The translations under genes were made by a program, and so were the position numbers. From Oopsacas minuta (Eukaryota > Porifera > Hexactinellida > Lyssacinosida > Leucopsacidae), in assembly GCA_024704765.1 (NCBI GenBank), contig JAKMXF010000343.1:973095-1037094 (forward strand): 64,000 nt of DNA, given 5' to 3'. Below are positions 1 through 10,868 of this stretch, piece after piece. The notes under the pieces were generated by a model. That model saw only the letters and a program-made list of their open reading frames with translations, had not been told where the DNA came from and did no database searches. Each line of letters begins with the position of its first letter. Position 1 is the first letter of the stretch.

Positions 1-1306
1 GGAAATGCAATCGATGAATGACAGCATTTAGGCTAGATGGATTGATAAAAACATCCCTCTACTCATAACCATCCCACTGATCTTTCTTCTGTCGAAGCAG
101 CACGGCAATTGAAGAGATAAAGTCTAGGGCCATATTGATAGATGAGACAACTTCTTCAGTAATCAACAAGTGTACAGAATCTATATCAATTCCCGCAGCA
201 GTCAAACTACCTTCAAAGGAATCCCTGTCTAAAATAGTACGAAGGAAAAGGAAAGCAACAGAATTAGATATTTTTGATTCTGTTCATACAACTAGGGGAC
301 ATAACTTTCTAATATTGAATAATCCAGAGTTGGAACTAATCGTACTTGGGACAGAAGACAACATCGTTGTGCTAATTAGCTACAAAGATTGGTTTTGTGA
401 CGGAACATTCAATTCAGCTCCGATTGGATACCAGCTATACACAATTCACGCTTTGGTGAGTGAGAGTGCCACCATTTCATTGATTTTCTGCATCGCCAAA
501 CAGAAATATGAAGTCCCAGAAGATAATGAAAGATTTCGAAAGAGCCGCTATAAATGCTAAGGCCAACATTTTCCATATGCTGATTTTCAGGGTGTTTTTT
601 TATTTAGGACATGCGATTTGAAGACATATTCTATCTTTCGGGCTCCAACAACGATATCAAAATAAAGAAGAATTTGCCATAATTGTCAAGCAATTCCAGG
701 CATTAGCTTTTGTACCGCCAATCGACGTCCTACCCTATGAACAATTAATAGATTCTTTAAGTGATCAACTCATTGCTGACCTAAGCAATTTTCTACAATA
801 TTTTGAGAAAACCTGGATTGGAATCGAGCATCATGGGCGAAGAAGTCGTCCGCTTTTGGTATAGAATTGTGGAATGTAAGAGACAGTGTAGAGAGGTCCT
901 TACCAAAGACAAATAATTCCGTAGAGGGCTGGCATCGAGCTTTTGACCAGAGGGTAAACATGAAGCATCTAACTACTTCAAAGCTCTTCAGAAAATTGTA
1001 GTCGAACAAAGCTCCCATGAGATAACTATGGCAAAAATTAGATACGGCCATGAGTTATCAAAGCCCAAGATGAAGTATGTTCAAATAAATCAAAATTGAA
1101 AAGTTGGTTAATCAATACGTTTACATGCCTCACATTGATTTTCTTCGTGGGATTTCACTGAATCTATCATTTAATTAATTCTTTTTATTTCTTTTCATTC
1201 AACTCTTCCAATTTATTGATATTCTTAGTTATTATATTTTCGGCATGAAATTCTTTCGGCATAATGTCCTTCGGCTAGATGTCTTTCGGCAAGGCGGGCG
1301 GACACG
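1..1306 (+). mobile_element. MULE-type DNA transposon, right part (left end outside window)
   Basis: The right terminus is recognisable by comparison with the second copy at 2132-3806. Four TTCGGC-containing direct repeats lie at 1238-1294 and run into a terminus GACAC at about 1301-1306 that corresponds to the GGACACC TIR of the other copy. The body encodes a Mutator-like transposase (135-1140). The left end lies beyond the window, so no target duplication can be checked. Confidence 0.7.
135..1140 (+). pseudogene. MULE transposase remnant (FLYWCH/MULE family)
   Basis: An open stretch at 135-560 (about 141 codons) carries the signature WFCDGTF followed by YQLYTIHA, the start of the MULE transposase catalytic domain. 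Just upstream, 60-130 reads as the histidine-rich tail that usually follows a FLYWCH finger (HNHP-like, then SVEAARQLKR). After the stop at 560 the coding signal continues in other frames: AFVPPIDVLPY at about 700, YFEKTWIGIEHHGR at about 800 and NNSVEGWHRAF at about 920. These match the minus-strand copy at 2772..2284 almost word for word. Several frame changes and stops make it non-functional. The minus-strand reading frame at 770-1051 is a shadow of this sequence. Confidence 0.8.
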
Positions 1307-2123
1307 GTATTTTAGGGTTCTACAATTAGGCATAAATGCATAAAATTAGTTTGGTGGAGTGTTTGTAATTTAATTAGCACTGTAATGTGTTTGTATTGTG
1401 CAGACTGCAATGCTATTGGTCAAGACATTCTATTATATCTACACTGATTATCATAGGATTAATCATATTTCATACTTTAGGTGAACACTTCAAAATTATC
1501 TTAGAGATTAGCTTCCGCTGGCAAATAGGGATAAACGGTAACATTTTAAAATGCCTAACAAAAATATAATAAATATTACTTCGAGCAAGGACAAATTTGA
1601 AATAGGACCAGGAAACCTGCGATATTAAATAGGATATTAAAATTTGAATATTTTCGGTATCGGATTAACTAAAACCATAACCAACTCCGGCTTTCTGGTA
1701 TGATAGATCAATTTACACATATCACAGGAAAATTCTTTCCCTGTTCTCAAGAACAATAACCTCGGATTGAGGATAAAAAAAGTACTATTTTCCATTTGAC
1801 TGGGTTCAACTACAACCAGAGACTTTGCGCTAAGCACTGTTGGTAGGCTTGATGATGGAAACAATCCTTATGATTACAACTACATGTGTGTAATCTTACA
1901 TCTACAATGTAATTTTTTCGTTAAGAAACACTACCTATAGATAAATAAATGGTGAAAAGTAATGGCTTAATGACACGGGCTGAAATCGAATCTTACCATT
2001 TGTACAGTCAAAACCTGCCATCAAGACTAAATTTGTGTCTCAGGTTGCCAAATTTTAGAATCTTCAACAAGCTGGTAAATACATTGATCGAGCGTCGCTA
2101 TTTCTAAATCTGTAATTGGCGCA
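1307..2123. other. No gene seen between the two MULE copies
   Basis: Low-complexity AT-rich sequence. Short open frames at 1387-1569 (+) and 1637-1864 (-) show no recognisable domain and no codon or motif support. I see no RNA gene or repeat boundary here. Confidence 0.5.
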
Positions 2124-2131
2124 TCTTCAGG
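2124..2131. repeat. Left 8-bp target-site duplication of MULE copy
   Basis: TCTTCAGG at 2124-2131 is repeated at 3807-3814, directly outside the two TIRs of the element. Confidence 0.75.
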
Positions 2132-3806
2132 GGTGCTAGGACACCTTGCCGAAAGATATTTTCCAGAAGTTATTCTTAAATAATTCTACACTAAAATAAT
2201 GATAAATTATTATCAGTTTAAGTTTAATGTAGAAAATTGAAAAAGATAAAAATATAATAGAAATGAGATATTAGTAGGTTAAATTACGCGCTACACCACG
2301 AAGATATTCTAGATGTGGTATATATATATTCGTTTACCAACTTCTCTAAATGTATATTAAGTTGAACGTACTTCTTCTTAGATTTCGTCAGTTCATGTCC
2401 ACATCTAACTTTTTCTAGTGCAATTTCATTATCACTCTGTTCCATAATAATTTTGCGAATTAGTTTAGAGAGAGTTAGATGCGTTGTGTGGATTCTTATA
2501 TCGAATGTTCTATGCCTGCCCTCCACAGAATTATTCGTCCGTGATAGAACTCGTTCCATTCTATCTCTAACATTCCATAGTTCTATGGAAAATAACGGAC
2601 GTCTTCTTCGTCCATGATGTTCTAACCCAATCCATGTCTTCTCAAAGTAGTGAATGAAATCACTTAAGTCATCTACTAGATCATTAGATATGGAATCAAT
2701 AAGTTCTCCATAACATGCAATGACATCTATTTCCGGTACAAATGCTAATGACCGAAATTGCTTCATAACCACGGCGAATTCTTCATCACATTGGTAGCGA
2801 AGTTGAAATCCTAGGGCCTGAATCTGTCGCCAAATCGCTCGCCCAAAATGAAAATAACATCACTGAAGTACTGCAGTTGGAAAATTCTGTGTATATGCAT
2901 TTAAAGCGGCTCTTTCAAAATCGATCATTATCGTATCAGGTTGTAGTGAGGGATCACGCTCCTTCAGAGCAGAGAAAATTTGATTGTATAACACTATGTT
3001 GTACTTTTAGCTACACAAAAATTAGAGGAATTGTCACTGTCTCAGTTAATAACGCATGGACAATGTACAATTGGTATTCAAGTGGTGCGAAATCAAACGT
3101 ACAATCGCAAAACTAATTTGGGTATCGAGCTAGCAATCTGATGTTTTCTTCTGTTGCGAGGATAATTAGATCGATCTCTGGATTGTTGGAGATTAAAAAT
3201 TGTTGGGCCCTTGTTGTATGTATAGATTCGTAAAAATCTATATCTGAAAGTTTCTTCTTGCGTCGTACAATTTTAGACAAGCATTCTTTAGTGGGAAGTT
3301 TTACTGCTACAACAATTGAGATTGAGCTTGTTGCATTCTAGATTACCGAAGAAGTAACTTCTTCAGTTAGTGTAGATCGTAATTTGAACGTTTCTTTAGT
3401 TTAACTGCCTCAACAAATGCGAAATCGGGTTGATGATTGTGGTTTAGAGGTGACTTTTCACAAATCCGTTTATCCTATAAGTTATCATACGACTATTGCA
3501 TAAACCTCTCTTCTCACAACGCCAATAAGTTGAATGATCAGGATCTTTATCTTTGATATATATGTAAGCATTGTATATCAGCTTCTTTCCTCCGAAAATT
3601 GTTGACGTCAATTCCATTTTATCGATGATAGTAAGTATTCGATATTGCCAGTATTTATAGCTATTATACTGGTAGAATGTGTATAAACACCTACCATTCA
3701 TTAAATTATTTATAGTATGAATAAAATTAGTTCCATATGATTAATTTGTTATCTTTCGGCAAGATGTCATTCGGTAAAATGTCTTTCGGCAAGGTGTCCG
3801 TACACG
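2132..3806 (-). mobile_element. MULE-type DNA transposon with FLYWCH finger, both ends present
   Basis: About 1.68 kb, coding on the minus strand. The left terminus contains GGACACCTTGCCGAAAGA (2139-2156), and the right end contains its reverse complement (TCTTTCGGCAAGGTGTCC, 3782-3799). The outermost bases GTG..GGACACC also pair imperfectly. The 8-bp direct repeat TCTTCAGG flanks it exactly (2124-2131 and 3807-3814). Inside the right end the hexamer TTCGGC recurs about every 16 bp, as in the first copy. MULEs usually make 8-11 bp duplications, so the fit is good. The transposase is degenerate, so the copy is probably dead. Confidence 0.8.
2284..3701 (-). pseudogene. FLYWCH zinc finger plus MULE transposase, degenerate
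   Basis: Read from 3701 down. The first open stretch (3701..3444, 85 codons) is a FLYWCH-type finger: IYNAYIYIKDKDPDHSTYW is followed by RCEKRGLCNSRMIT, with the aromatic, Cys and His spacing of that fold. The middle (about 3400..2780) is broken by stops and frame changes, but fragments align with the first copy, including a VKLPTKECLSKIVRR-like segment and a WFCDGTF-like segment. The last open stretch (2772..2284, 162 codons) is the C-terminal MULE region, with YFEKTWIGLEHHGRRRRP and NNSVEGRHRTFDIR. The FLYWCH plus MULE order is known from animal Mutator-like elements. It cannot make a full protein. Confidence 0.8.
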
Positions 3807-3814
3807 TCTTCAGG
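3807..3814. repeat. Right 8-bp target-site duplication of MULE copy
   Basis: TCTTCAGG, identical to 2124-2131. Confidence 0.75.
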
Positions 3815-5178
3815 TTTGTTGTAGAGATCTAAATTTATGCACAAGTAGCTCTTCCAAGTTTATATCAAATTCCATGAATAATATTACAGGATATACTGTA
3901 AAGGCCCAACGTCCCCAGGTTTACGTCTAGATTTATGTAAACAACTTAAAAATTACTGAACGATTAATTTCTGACCAGTGGAGATTCCATTTACAAAGAT
4001 AATGATCGGATAATCTGAAAGTTTGGGATCAGGTTTCACTACCGATAGATCTTAAATCAGTGTTGCATTGACGATGTTATTTTGATATAGTTATACATAC
4101 GAATTATATACTAACTAACTATTTCTATTGTCAGACACAATTCCTCAGATTCCTCTAATCTATATTATTAAATTTCAATTATTGATTGTTTGTTCGTTGT
4201 CAAGAAAAGGATCTACGGTATGCAATTTTTTTAATCTTATGTAAATTTATTGTTGTGTTTATGACTATAAAGTAAACAAATTATCCAATTTCAAAATGTA
4301 CGTAGATATTTGCTCTAAACGGCTGCAATAGGGGTTGATCATACCAAATAATTTATGAATTACATTGTTCTAAATATATCTCTATTATAATACTGAAAGG
4401 GCCGTCAATTTGGAGAATCATCGATTCCTCGAGGCACAATGTCCGAGTTCATTGCAAAAGGGACGAGCCAAAGGATCGAGTATTAGAAAGAGTAACTGTT
4501 TCAATATTTTAAAGTAGTAATCTCTGAACCTTGAGATATTCTTCTCTCCTTCCTGTTTGAACGAATTTCAAGAGAAGTTAGGTGAATTTGTGACATCATG
4601 ACATTGTCAAATTTCGAAATATGGACAGGAATTCAGAAAAACGAAGTTGCAAAGTTTTGTATCCGAATCCAATAAGTTAATAACCCAGCGCCCGTAATCG
4701 GTTATGGTAGAGAAATTTTGAATAATGCTGTGTCATAAAGTGGTAATTTTGGTTCGATTTGGGCGGCAATCTGGGATGTTGCCATAGCAAAAAAAATAGG
4801 CTACGGCAGGCTACGGCGAATCCGGGGTCTCTTTCAAATGAGAGAGCACTATCCTCTCAGTTTTGTAAAATTACTTCTCAAATGAAATTATAAAAGTAGC
4901 TCCTATTCAATTGGAATTTATTCAAAAGTTCATGGTTGTATAAAATTTGAATATTTCAAATTCAAGTTGACTCGAAAATTGTGAAATTGTATTAATTTTT
5001 GGAATTCATCCTAAACTAAATGAAAATTTTCAATAAACCAAATTCTGAATTTGTCCTGAAGAAATTCAGATATCGCAATTTGTCTAAACTAAGATTCTCA
5101 ATTTGCCCATAATCTATCGTATCATTCTATCCAGTTCAAACAACTGTTTTATTGTTTGGTGCACTGGATTTGTTAATC
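3815..5178. other. No gene seen
   Basis: AT-rich non-coding sequence without open frames longer than noise, without TIR pairs I could match, and without RNA-gene signals. Confidence 0.5.
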
Positions 5179-5246
5179 CAGGGCGTAGCTAGAGTTAATG
5201 ATTCCCTATGTTGTCCTGAGTAGGTCTGGACCTAGCTACGCCACTG
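5179..5246. mobile_element. Possible tiny hAT-like MITE
   Basis: The left end CAGGGCGTAGCTAG and the right end CTAGCTACGCCACTG form an inverted repeat (13 of 14 bases) enclosing about 40 bp. hAT termini typically begin CAG. No clear 8-bp duplication flanks it, so it may be a remnant. Confidence 0.4.
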
Positions 5247-5266
5247 ATTTAGGAAATCTTATAATA

Positions 5267-5433
5267 CAGTGAAAACGCGTTAATACGAATTTCCGGTTAA
5301 GACGAACAGATTTTTACTCAATTTTAGTCCGTACAATGGATATTCAATTGTTTTTACTCTTGTTAATCGTACTCCGGATAAGGAGTACAAATCTTAACCA
5401 TCCCTTGGTGTACTTATAAACGAGGTTCTACTG
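5267..5433. mobile_element. pogo/Tigger-like MITE
   Basis: A 167-bp non-coding element. It starts CAGTGAAAACGCGTTAATAC and ends GAGGTTCTACTG, with TA on both sides (5265-5266 and 5434-5435). The inverted CAGTRRAAMC-type termini and the TA duplication are those of pogo-like MITEs. The mariner that follows begins immediately after the same TA. Confidence 0.55.
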
Positions 5434-5435
5434 TA

Positions 5436-6739
5436 CCGAGTGTTCAATAAGTTCGAGTAAACTATACTTAGCACTTTCAGTAGAGCTAATATAACGTAAC
5501 CACATACATACCTAGTGAATCCATACTTCCTAACCAAATTTCAGGATTATAAGTACTATACTCGATTTTTTGTAGCCAATTTTATAGTCTTCACTTTCAA
5601 TATTTTAATATTATGGAAAATTTGAATAAGAGAGATTTCCGTGCCATCATTTTCTACAATTTCAAACGTGGATTAAACGTTGCGGATTGCAGTTGTGAGA
5701 TGTTTTCTATCTTTGGGGATCAAAATCCAACCCAATCCAACATCTACAAGTGGTATCGTCAATTCAGTTTAGGCCACACATCCCTTGACGATGAGTCACG
5801 TTCAGGACGTCCAATTACGGCGGTCACCGAAGAGAATATCGAAAAAGTATCGAAGCTAGTAACTGAGGATAGGAAAATCACTGTCAGACAGTTAGCTTTC
5901 GAGGTTTCGGTCTCATCGGGGACAATAGAAACCATCTTACACCAACACCTTGGGCTAAAGAGGGTTTGTTATAAGTTGGTCTCCCATTTATTAAATTTTG
6001 AGCAAAAAGATCGTTGACTAGAATTTTGTCGTTTTATGCTGCTAAAGTATTCCAAAAAAGATTCGCGACGCTGGTCAGAAGTCATAACTGGTGGCGAGAC
6101 ATGGATCTATTATTACGACATTCAATCAAAGCAGCAGAACTCAAAATGGATCTTTGAAGACGAGCAACCGGACACAATTCCTAAGCAAACCAGGGCGGTC
6201 GGCAAGCGAATGTTTGCTGTTTTCTTCTCTACAAGAGGGATAATAGAATATGTGATGCTTCCTGAGAAGCACACTGTTACTGCAACTTGGTACACTGAAA
6301 ATTGTCTTCCGCAAGTGTTCCAAGTTGTCGAGAGGTTGTGTCCAAAGATTGATCTTCGCGGAATGAAATTCCACCATGACAATGCTCCAGCTCACACTGC
6401 ACGAAAAACTAAGGACGATATCAAACAATCGGGGCTAGAATTGATCGATCATCCACCCTATAGCCCAGATCTAGCCCCCTGTGACTTATGGTTGTTTCCT
6501 ACTATAAAACGCGATCTAAAAGGTAGACGTTTTGATTCGGAAACAGAGCTGAGCGCCACATTTTTGGATGCAATTGACCTCATACCAGAAAGTTGCTCCT
6601 CAAGACTATTTGGCATGTGGTTAGAACGGTGTCAAAGGTGCATTGATGCTAATGGGGAGTATTTCGAACATTTGAAATAGTATTTTTATATCTATCTGTA
6701 CTGTAAGCATACTTTTACTTGAACTTATTGAACACTCGG
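5436..6739 (+). mobile_element. mariner element, complete ends, inactive
   Basis: 1304 bp. The left TIR begins CCGAGTGTTCAATAAGTTCG and the right end is its near-perfect inverse, ending GAACTTATTGAACACTCGG. TA lies on both sides (5434-5435 and 6740-6741). The length and layout are those of a canonical 1.3-kb mariner. The transposase inside carries a stop and a catalytic substitution. Confidence 0.92.
5613..6680 (+). pseudogene. mariner transposase with in-frame stop and lost catalytic Asp
   Basis: One frame from ATG 5613 to the stop at 6678-6680, 355 codons, interrupted only by TGA at 6015-6017 (codon 135). The N-terminal half has the paired helix-turn-helix region (SNIYKWYRQF, then DESRSGRP), the usual mariner DNA-binding part. 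The catalytic core is readable. The first Asp, expected in TGDETW, is Gly here (TGGETW, residue about 161). The second is in HHDNAPAH (about 256) and the third in YSPDLAPCD (about 291), with exactly 34 residues between them (D34D). The stop plus the Asp-to-Gly change leave no active enzyme. Minus-strand frames at 6122-6428 are shadows. Confidence 0.92.
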
Positions 6740-6959
6740 TACATCCAATAGATTATCAGATGCGCAGTCCGAATAATATCTTGGTTTCACGAACCAAAAA
6801 TCCAAATGTAACAGGAATCTCAGTTATGGCAACTGAGACGGACTAATTGTAATTTGCCATAGGTACCAACTGAAAGAATATTTTCGTAAGTAGAACTACC
6901 ATTACAATTTGATTTTTCTTTAAAATATCAAATAGGTACATTCTTGTTCCAATAAATGT

Positions 6960-7400
6960 ATTAACCGATGGAGGCCGAAGTGTTAAAATGCAGAGACGAA
7001 GTCTCTGCTATGTTTTCCGAAGAAATTTAAATTTAAATCGACAAAAGGCCGATTATTCCATAAGAACGGCTTAATTGGGACTTGTTTTGGTTGAATTCAA
7101 TTGAAAATTTCCAAAAATATTTTCAATGTGTTAGAATTTATTAGAAATTTATTGTTGAGATTTGTCACTGAAACTGGGCTTAATGATGAAAATGAGTTTT
7201 CAAAGACGGTAAAATACCGCGACGCCGGTATTTTACCAGTTTTGATACTAGTTACTGTCAATATTAAATTTGAATCTAATTCACCAAATTTTAGCACCTA
7301 AACAGGATTTTCCATCAAAATTTAACGATTCTATTTATTGAAGTTTCTAAATTGCAATTTGGGTGAATTTAATCAATTTTTTTGATTTTTTCTAAAATAT
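6960..7400. repeat. Dispersed non-coding repeat with hairpins (copy 1)
   Basis: Contains a perfect palindrome arm pair CAGAGAC/GTCTCTG (6991-7008) followed by TATGTTTTCCGAAG. The same combination occurs inverted at 24310-24360. A 12-bp perfect hairpin, GGTAAAATACCG with its inverse (7208-7219 and 7226-7237, 6-bp loop), lies within it. Overlapping 66-codon open frames on both strands at 7097-7301 reflect this symmetry rather than genes. Confidence 0.45.
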
Positions 7401-7884
7401 ATTTATAAGTATGAGTTACTGGATTATTTTCATTTGGGAAGCAATTTCGAAAAAACTGAATGGGCTAAGGTCCCTCACATTTCTGAAGCACTTAGAACCA
7501 TTGCAACCTCGCAAAATTCTGCCTCCAAACAACTGTGATCACTATTTTATGTCAAAGTATTTTAAAAAATTACTCTCTACTATATCCGATCACGGCCGAA
7601 CTGTTACGTTCGTGATGAAAAGGAGCACTAAAATTTTACACTTCGCTGTAACCCATTCCCGTACCAAAAACAGATTTTTTCACCTTATTGACGTAACGAA
7701 ATCACACATTCTCCCGGAAGTATTCATTAATGAAGATAATAATCAACACATCCAATTTCATCCAACTATTTCTAGTTCGAAATGACATTATCTCTTTGGC
7801 TCCATCCCAATATTTTGGAAAAACTCCTATTTTTGAAGCTCTGATGAATGAAGCCTAGTGTCTCTTCGAGTTCAGAATTAATAC

Positions 7885-8344
7885 CAAGTGATCTAAGGAT
7901 GTTTTTTCATTAAATGTACAATTTTGTAATTACTAATTTGTCACGTTATTGAGTTATATAAGATACCATGGAGTACACATGTTTTGTCAACATCCAATCA
8001 TAACTCGATTGTCGCTAAAGTTATGGTCAAATCAGTCAACTCAATATGTACTACATGCCACACTTCCCATACCCTTGTAATGCATTTTAATACCTTACTT
8101 TATCTTGGAGCCCCTATTACTTAATCTTGATAACCATATATGGACATATTTACGATTGCGTCACTCCGGTTCTAGAAATCGTATGAAAATATATTACAAG
8201 GTTATGGGAAGTCAAGTATGTAGAACATATTGGCTTGACTGGTTACACCATAACTTTACCGACTATCGAGTTATATGCGAATAGTGGCCAAACATGAGTC
8301 ATCTATGGTATCTAAAATATCTCTAAACATCCTTTGATCACTTG
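7885..8344. mobile_element. Fold-back element (long imperfect inverted repeat)
   Basis: Starts CAAGTGATCTAAGGATGTTT and ends with the inverse AAACATCCTTTGATCACTTG. The two halves pair over about 180 bp each. For example, CATAACTCGATTGTCGCTAA (about 8006) pairs with the inverse of the sequence at about 8260, and CTTCCCATACCCTTGTAAT (about 8066) pairs with the inverse at about 8200. A short unpaired centre remains. There is no coding capacity. A partial relative lies at about 23580-23740, and a looser one at 8480-8780. Confidence 0.6.
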
Positions 8345-9540
8345 ATAATTATCCTGGAGTTGAAATACTAGTGATCGTTTGTCAGATCTACACAAATGAG
8401 GCATTTTACGACCCTTTTAAACCAAACATGTGACGTCGTTTCGAAATGAGAATAGTTGAATAACATTGCTTGTGTTGATTATTATCTATCAAAAGTACAT
8501 AAATTCGAACTAAAATGTACCAATTTTCCCATGCTCTTGTAATACATTTTGGTATGATATCTACAAGGATTATTGCATAGTCATCAATAAATCCATGTAA
8601 GTTATATTCAGGACTGCGTCATTATCGTAGGAGAAATCAAATTAACACGATAAGGGAATGAGAGATTGGTCATATATACTATAAATTGGCAATAGTGAGT
8701 TTGTTATATCATTGAGGGTTTTCGACTTATAACTGGATATTGACCAATTATTACCATCCATGGTCACTAGTGTAACTCAAAGATCTGCCAACTTTTTATT
8801 GACAAATGTTTATATGTTTGTAAAGCATTTTACATCATTTCTTACATTAACTTTGAAATCAAAGATGCGATATTTAAAGTTCTACAGCATCATAGATTGG
8901 GCCATTTTCTCCAAATATTACTTACTAAGTAAAGAAATAGGCACATTTCAAATTTTTTTGCTTTTTGGTTTGGACACATGGTATTCTACATATCAGTAAT
9001 ACATTTACTTTGCATGAATGTACGGTTTGGGCGATAAGAAACCATTCTGTGTACTAACAGAATGTTCATCGTACACTACTATATCCCTAGTAAAAGTTTG
9101 AGGTTGATGGTAGGCCTTATATAGAGAAGGCTATGATATGCCAAATTACGAAGTCCCCAATAATATACGCTTATTAGGTAGGTACTGAACTATGAAAAAT
9201 ATGCTACATAATACTTTTCGTATTTTCCTCGATTTCTAGTTGTATTTACCTTAAATACCAGAGCAACAATGCCCAAATATATATTCTTAATTAAAATCTT
9301 GTTAACTTAGATACTGATTGATATTAATCTCGTAGCATAGAAACTTGAAACCAGAAGTTTCTTGCTACTCTAGGTTATTTTTGGTGAGTATATATTGTTC
9401 CACGATATATACTTCACAGACATTTTCTATTAGTGAACCATATGAATATTCTCACATTTTCATCAATCTGAAAGATTCAATCAATTTCTGTTTTTCTATA
9501 AATAAAGAATAGGCTTCTCCTTTAGGTGATCCTTCTGAAA
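8345..9540. other. No gene seen; more fold-back-like sequence
   Basis: 8480-8780 again shows CCCATGCTCTTGTAAT-type and inverse motifs related to the fold-back element next to it. The open frame at 8760-8999 (+) has no recognisable domain. The rest is AT-rich and featureless. Confidence 0.45.
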
Positions 9541-9794
9541 TACAGGGTGGCTCCAAAGTTCTGATACAATCCATTTTGTCTATAGTGTTTTTCAGCATGA
9601 CCTACATCATTGATTTTCTATATAAAAATAATACAGGGTGTGGCATAAGTTTTGCCACAATATTATACGGTTGCCACAAATATTTCTTCCAACATTTAAG
9701 TCATATTTTGTCCCTTAGATACATTGTATTATGTGTTTAGGGTGATGTATTAAAGTGATATTTCTTCTGTGTCTATAATCTTAACATAATTGTA

Positions 9795-10860
9795 ATGGAC
9801 CAGGATCGATCAAGAATCATTCTATTATTTGAGGAAGGGAAAGTCCATCAGAAATATTCAAAATACTAAAATTTCCCAATAGTAGAAGGAAATTGATATA
9901 TAGAACTATTAAGCGATATACAGATACTGGAGGGATAAATGACAACTCAGGTCTGGTCGTTCACGCTCTGTTACTACTCAAAGGCTTAAAAAGGTATTGA
10001 GGGAGCGGATACGCACAAATCCCCGCCGTTCAATGAGAAAAATGGCCTCTGAACTTAAGGTCTCGCGTAGATCTATCGGGCGAGTGGTTAAAAGAGACTT
10101 AGAGATGCGTTCTTTCAAGCTAAGGAGAGTGCACCATCTTTCGACCTCAGAAAGGGAAAAGAGTCACGAGGAGCAAGGGACACTAAACCGGCACGCAATA
10201 ATCCATCGTCTTGAATCTTTTGTATTTACTGATGGAAAATTATTCACCATAGAGGAAATACATAACACTCAGAACGATCGTATCATCTCATCCTCACCTG
10301 AAAACATTCCTGAAGAACTTCGATACGTTAGTCGGGTACAAAAACCTCTCCTAGTCATGGTATAGGCGGGAATTTCTGCAATAGCCCGACACCGCTCATT
10401 TTTGTACCCGCAGGTGTGTAAATCAACACTCGGACCTACCGAGAGCTTATAATAATGCCTGTTGTAAAAGAACTGAGCCATACGATGTTTTCTGGAAAAC
10501 TTTTGTGTTTCAACAGGACGGTGCTCCAGCTCATACTTCTAATGCTACACAAGCATGGCTTCGGAGCAATAATCCCAATTTTATTCGGAAGGAGGAATGG
10601 ACACCCTACAGTCCTGATTTTAACCCAATGGAATAATCCATCTGGCCAATCTTGGAATATTCTATCTGGTCAATCTTGGAAACAAATGCCTGTTCAAAGT
10701 CTCACGCTAATGTAGAGTCATTGAAAATGACATCGTGTCGAGAGTGGGAGAGGATACCTCAAGAAACCCTACTTGCTGCTGTTGAGCTTTTCCCAAGAGA
10801 CTACACGCTGTTATTAAAGCAAAAGGTGGCGATATTGAAAATAATTAATATTATTGATAA
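9795..10860 (+). pseudogene. Tc1-like transposase of element A, degenerate
   Basis: Starts as MDQDRSRIILLFEEGK, then breaks. The largest open part (9997-10365) is the N-terminal DNA-binding region, RRSMRKMASELKVSRRSIG. Later fragments in other frames correspond to FVPAGV, FSGKLL and the region before PMDYSIW of the intact element B. Numerous frameshifts and stops make it inactive. Its 3' end runs into the Tc1 inserted at 10867. Confidence 0.8.
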
Positions 10861-10868
10861 TTAATGTA

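Noticed and set aside
7097-7301. Overlapping 66-codon open frames on both strands
   Set aside because: They result from the near-palindromic sequence around the 7208-7237 hairpin; no domain or start context supports a gene.
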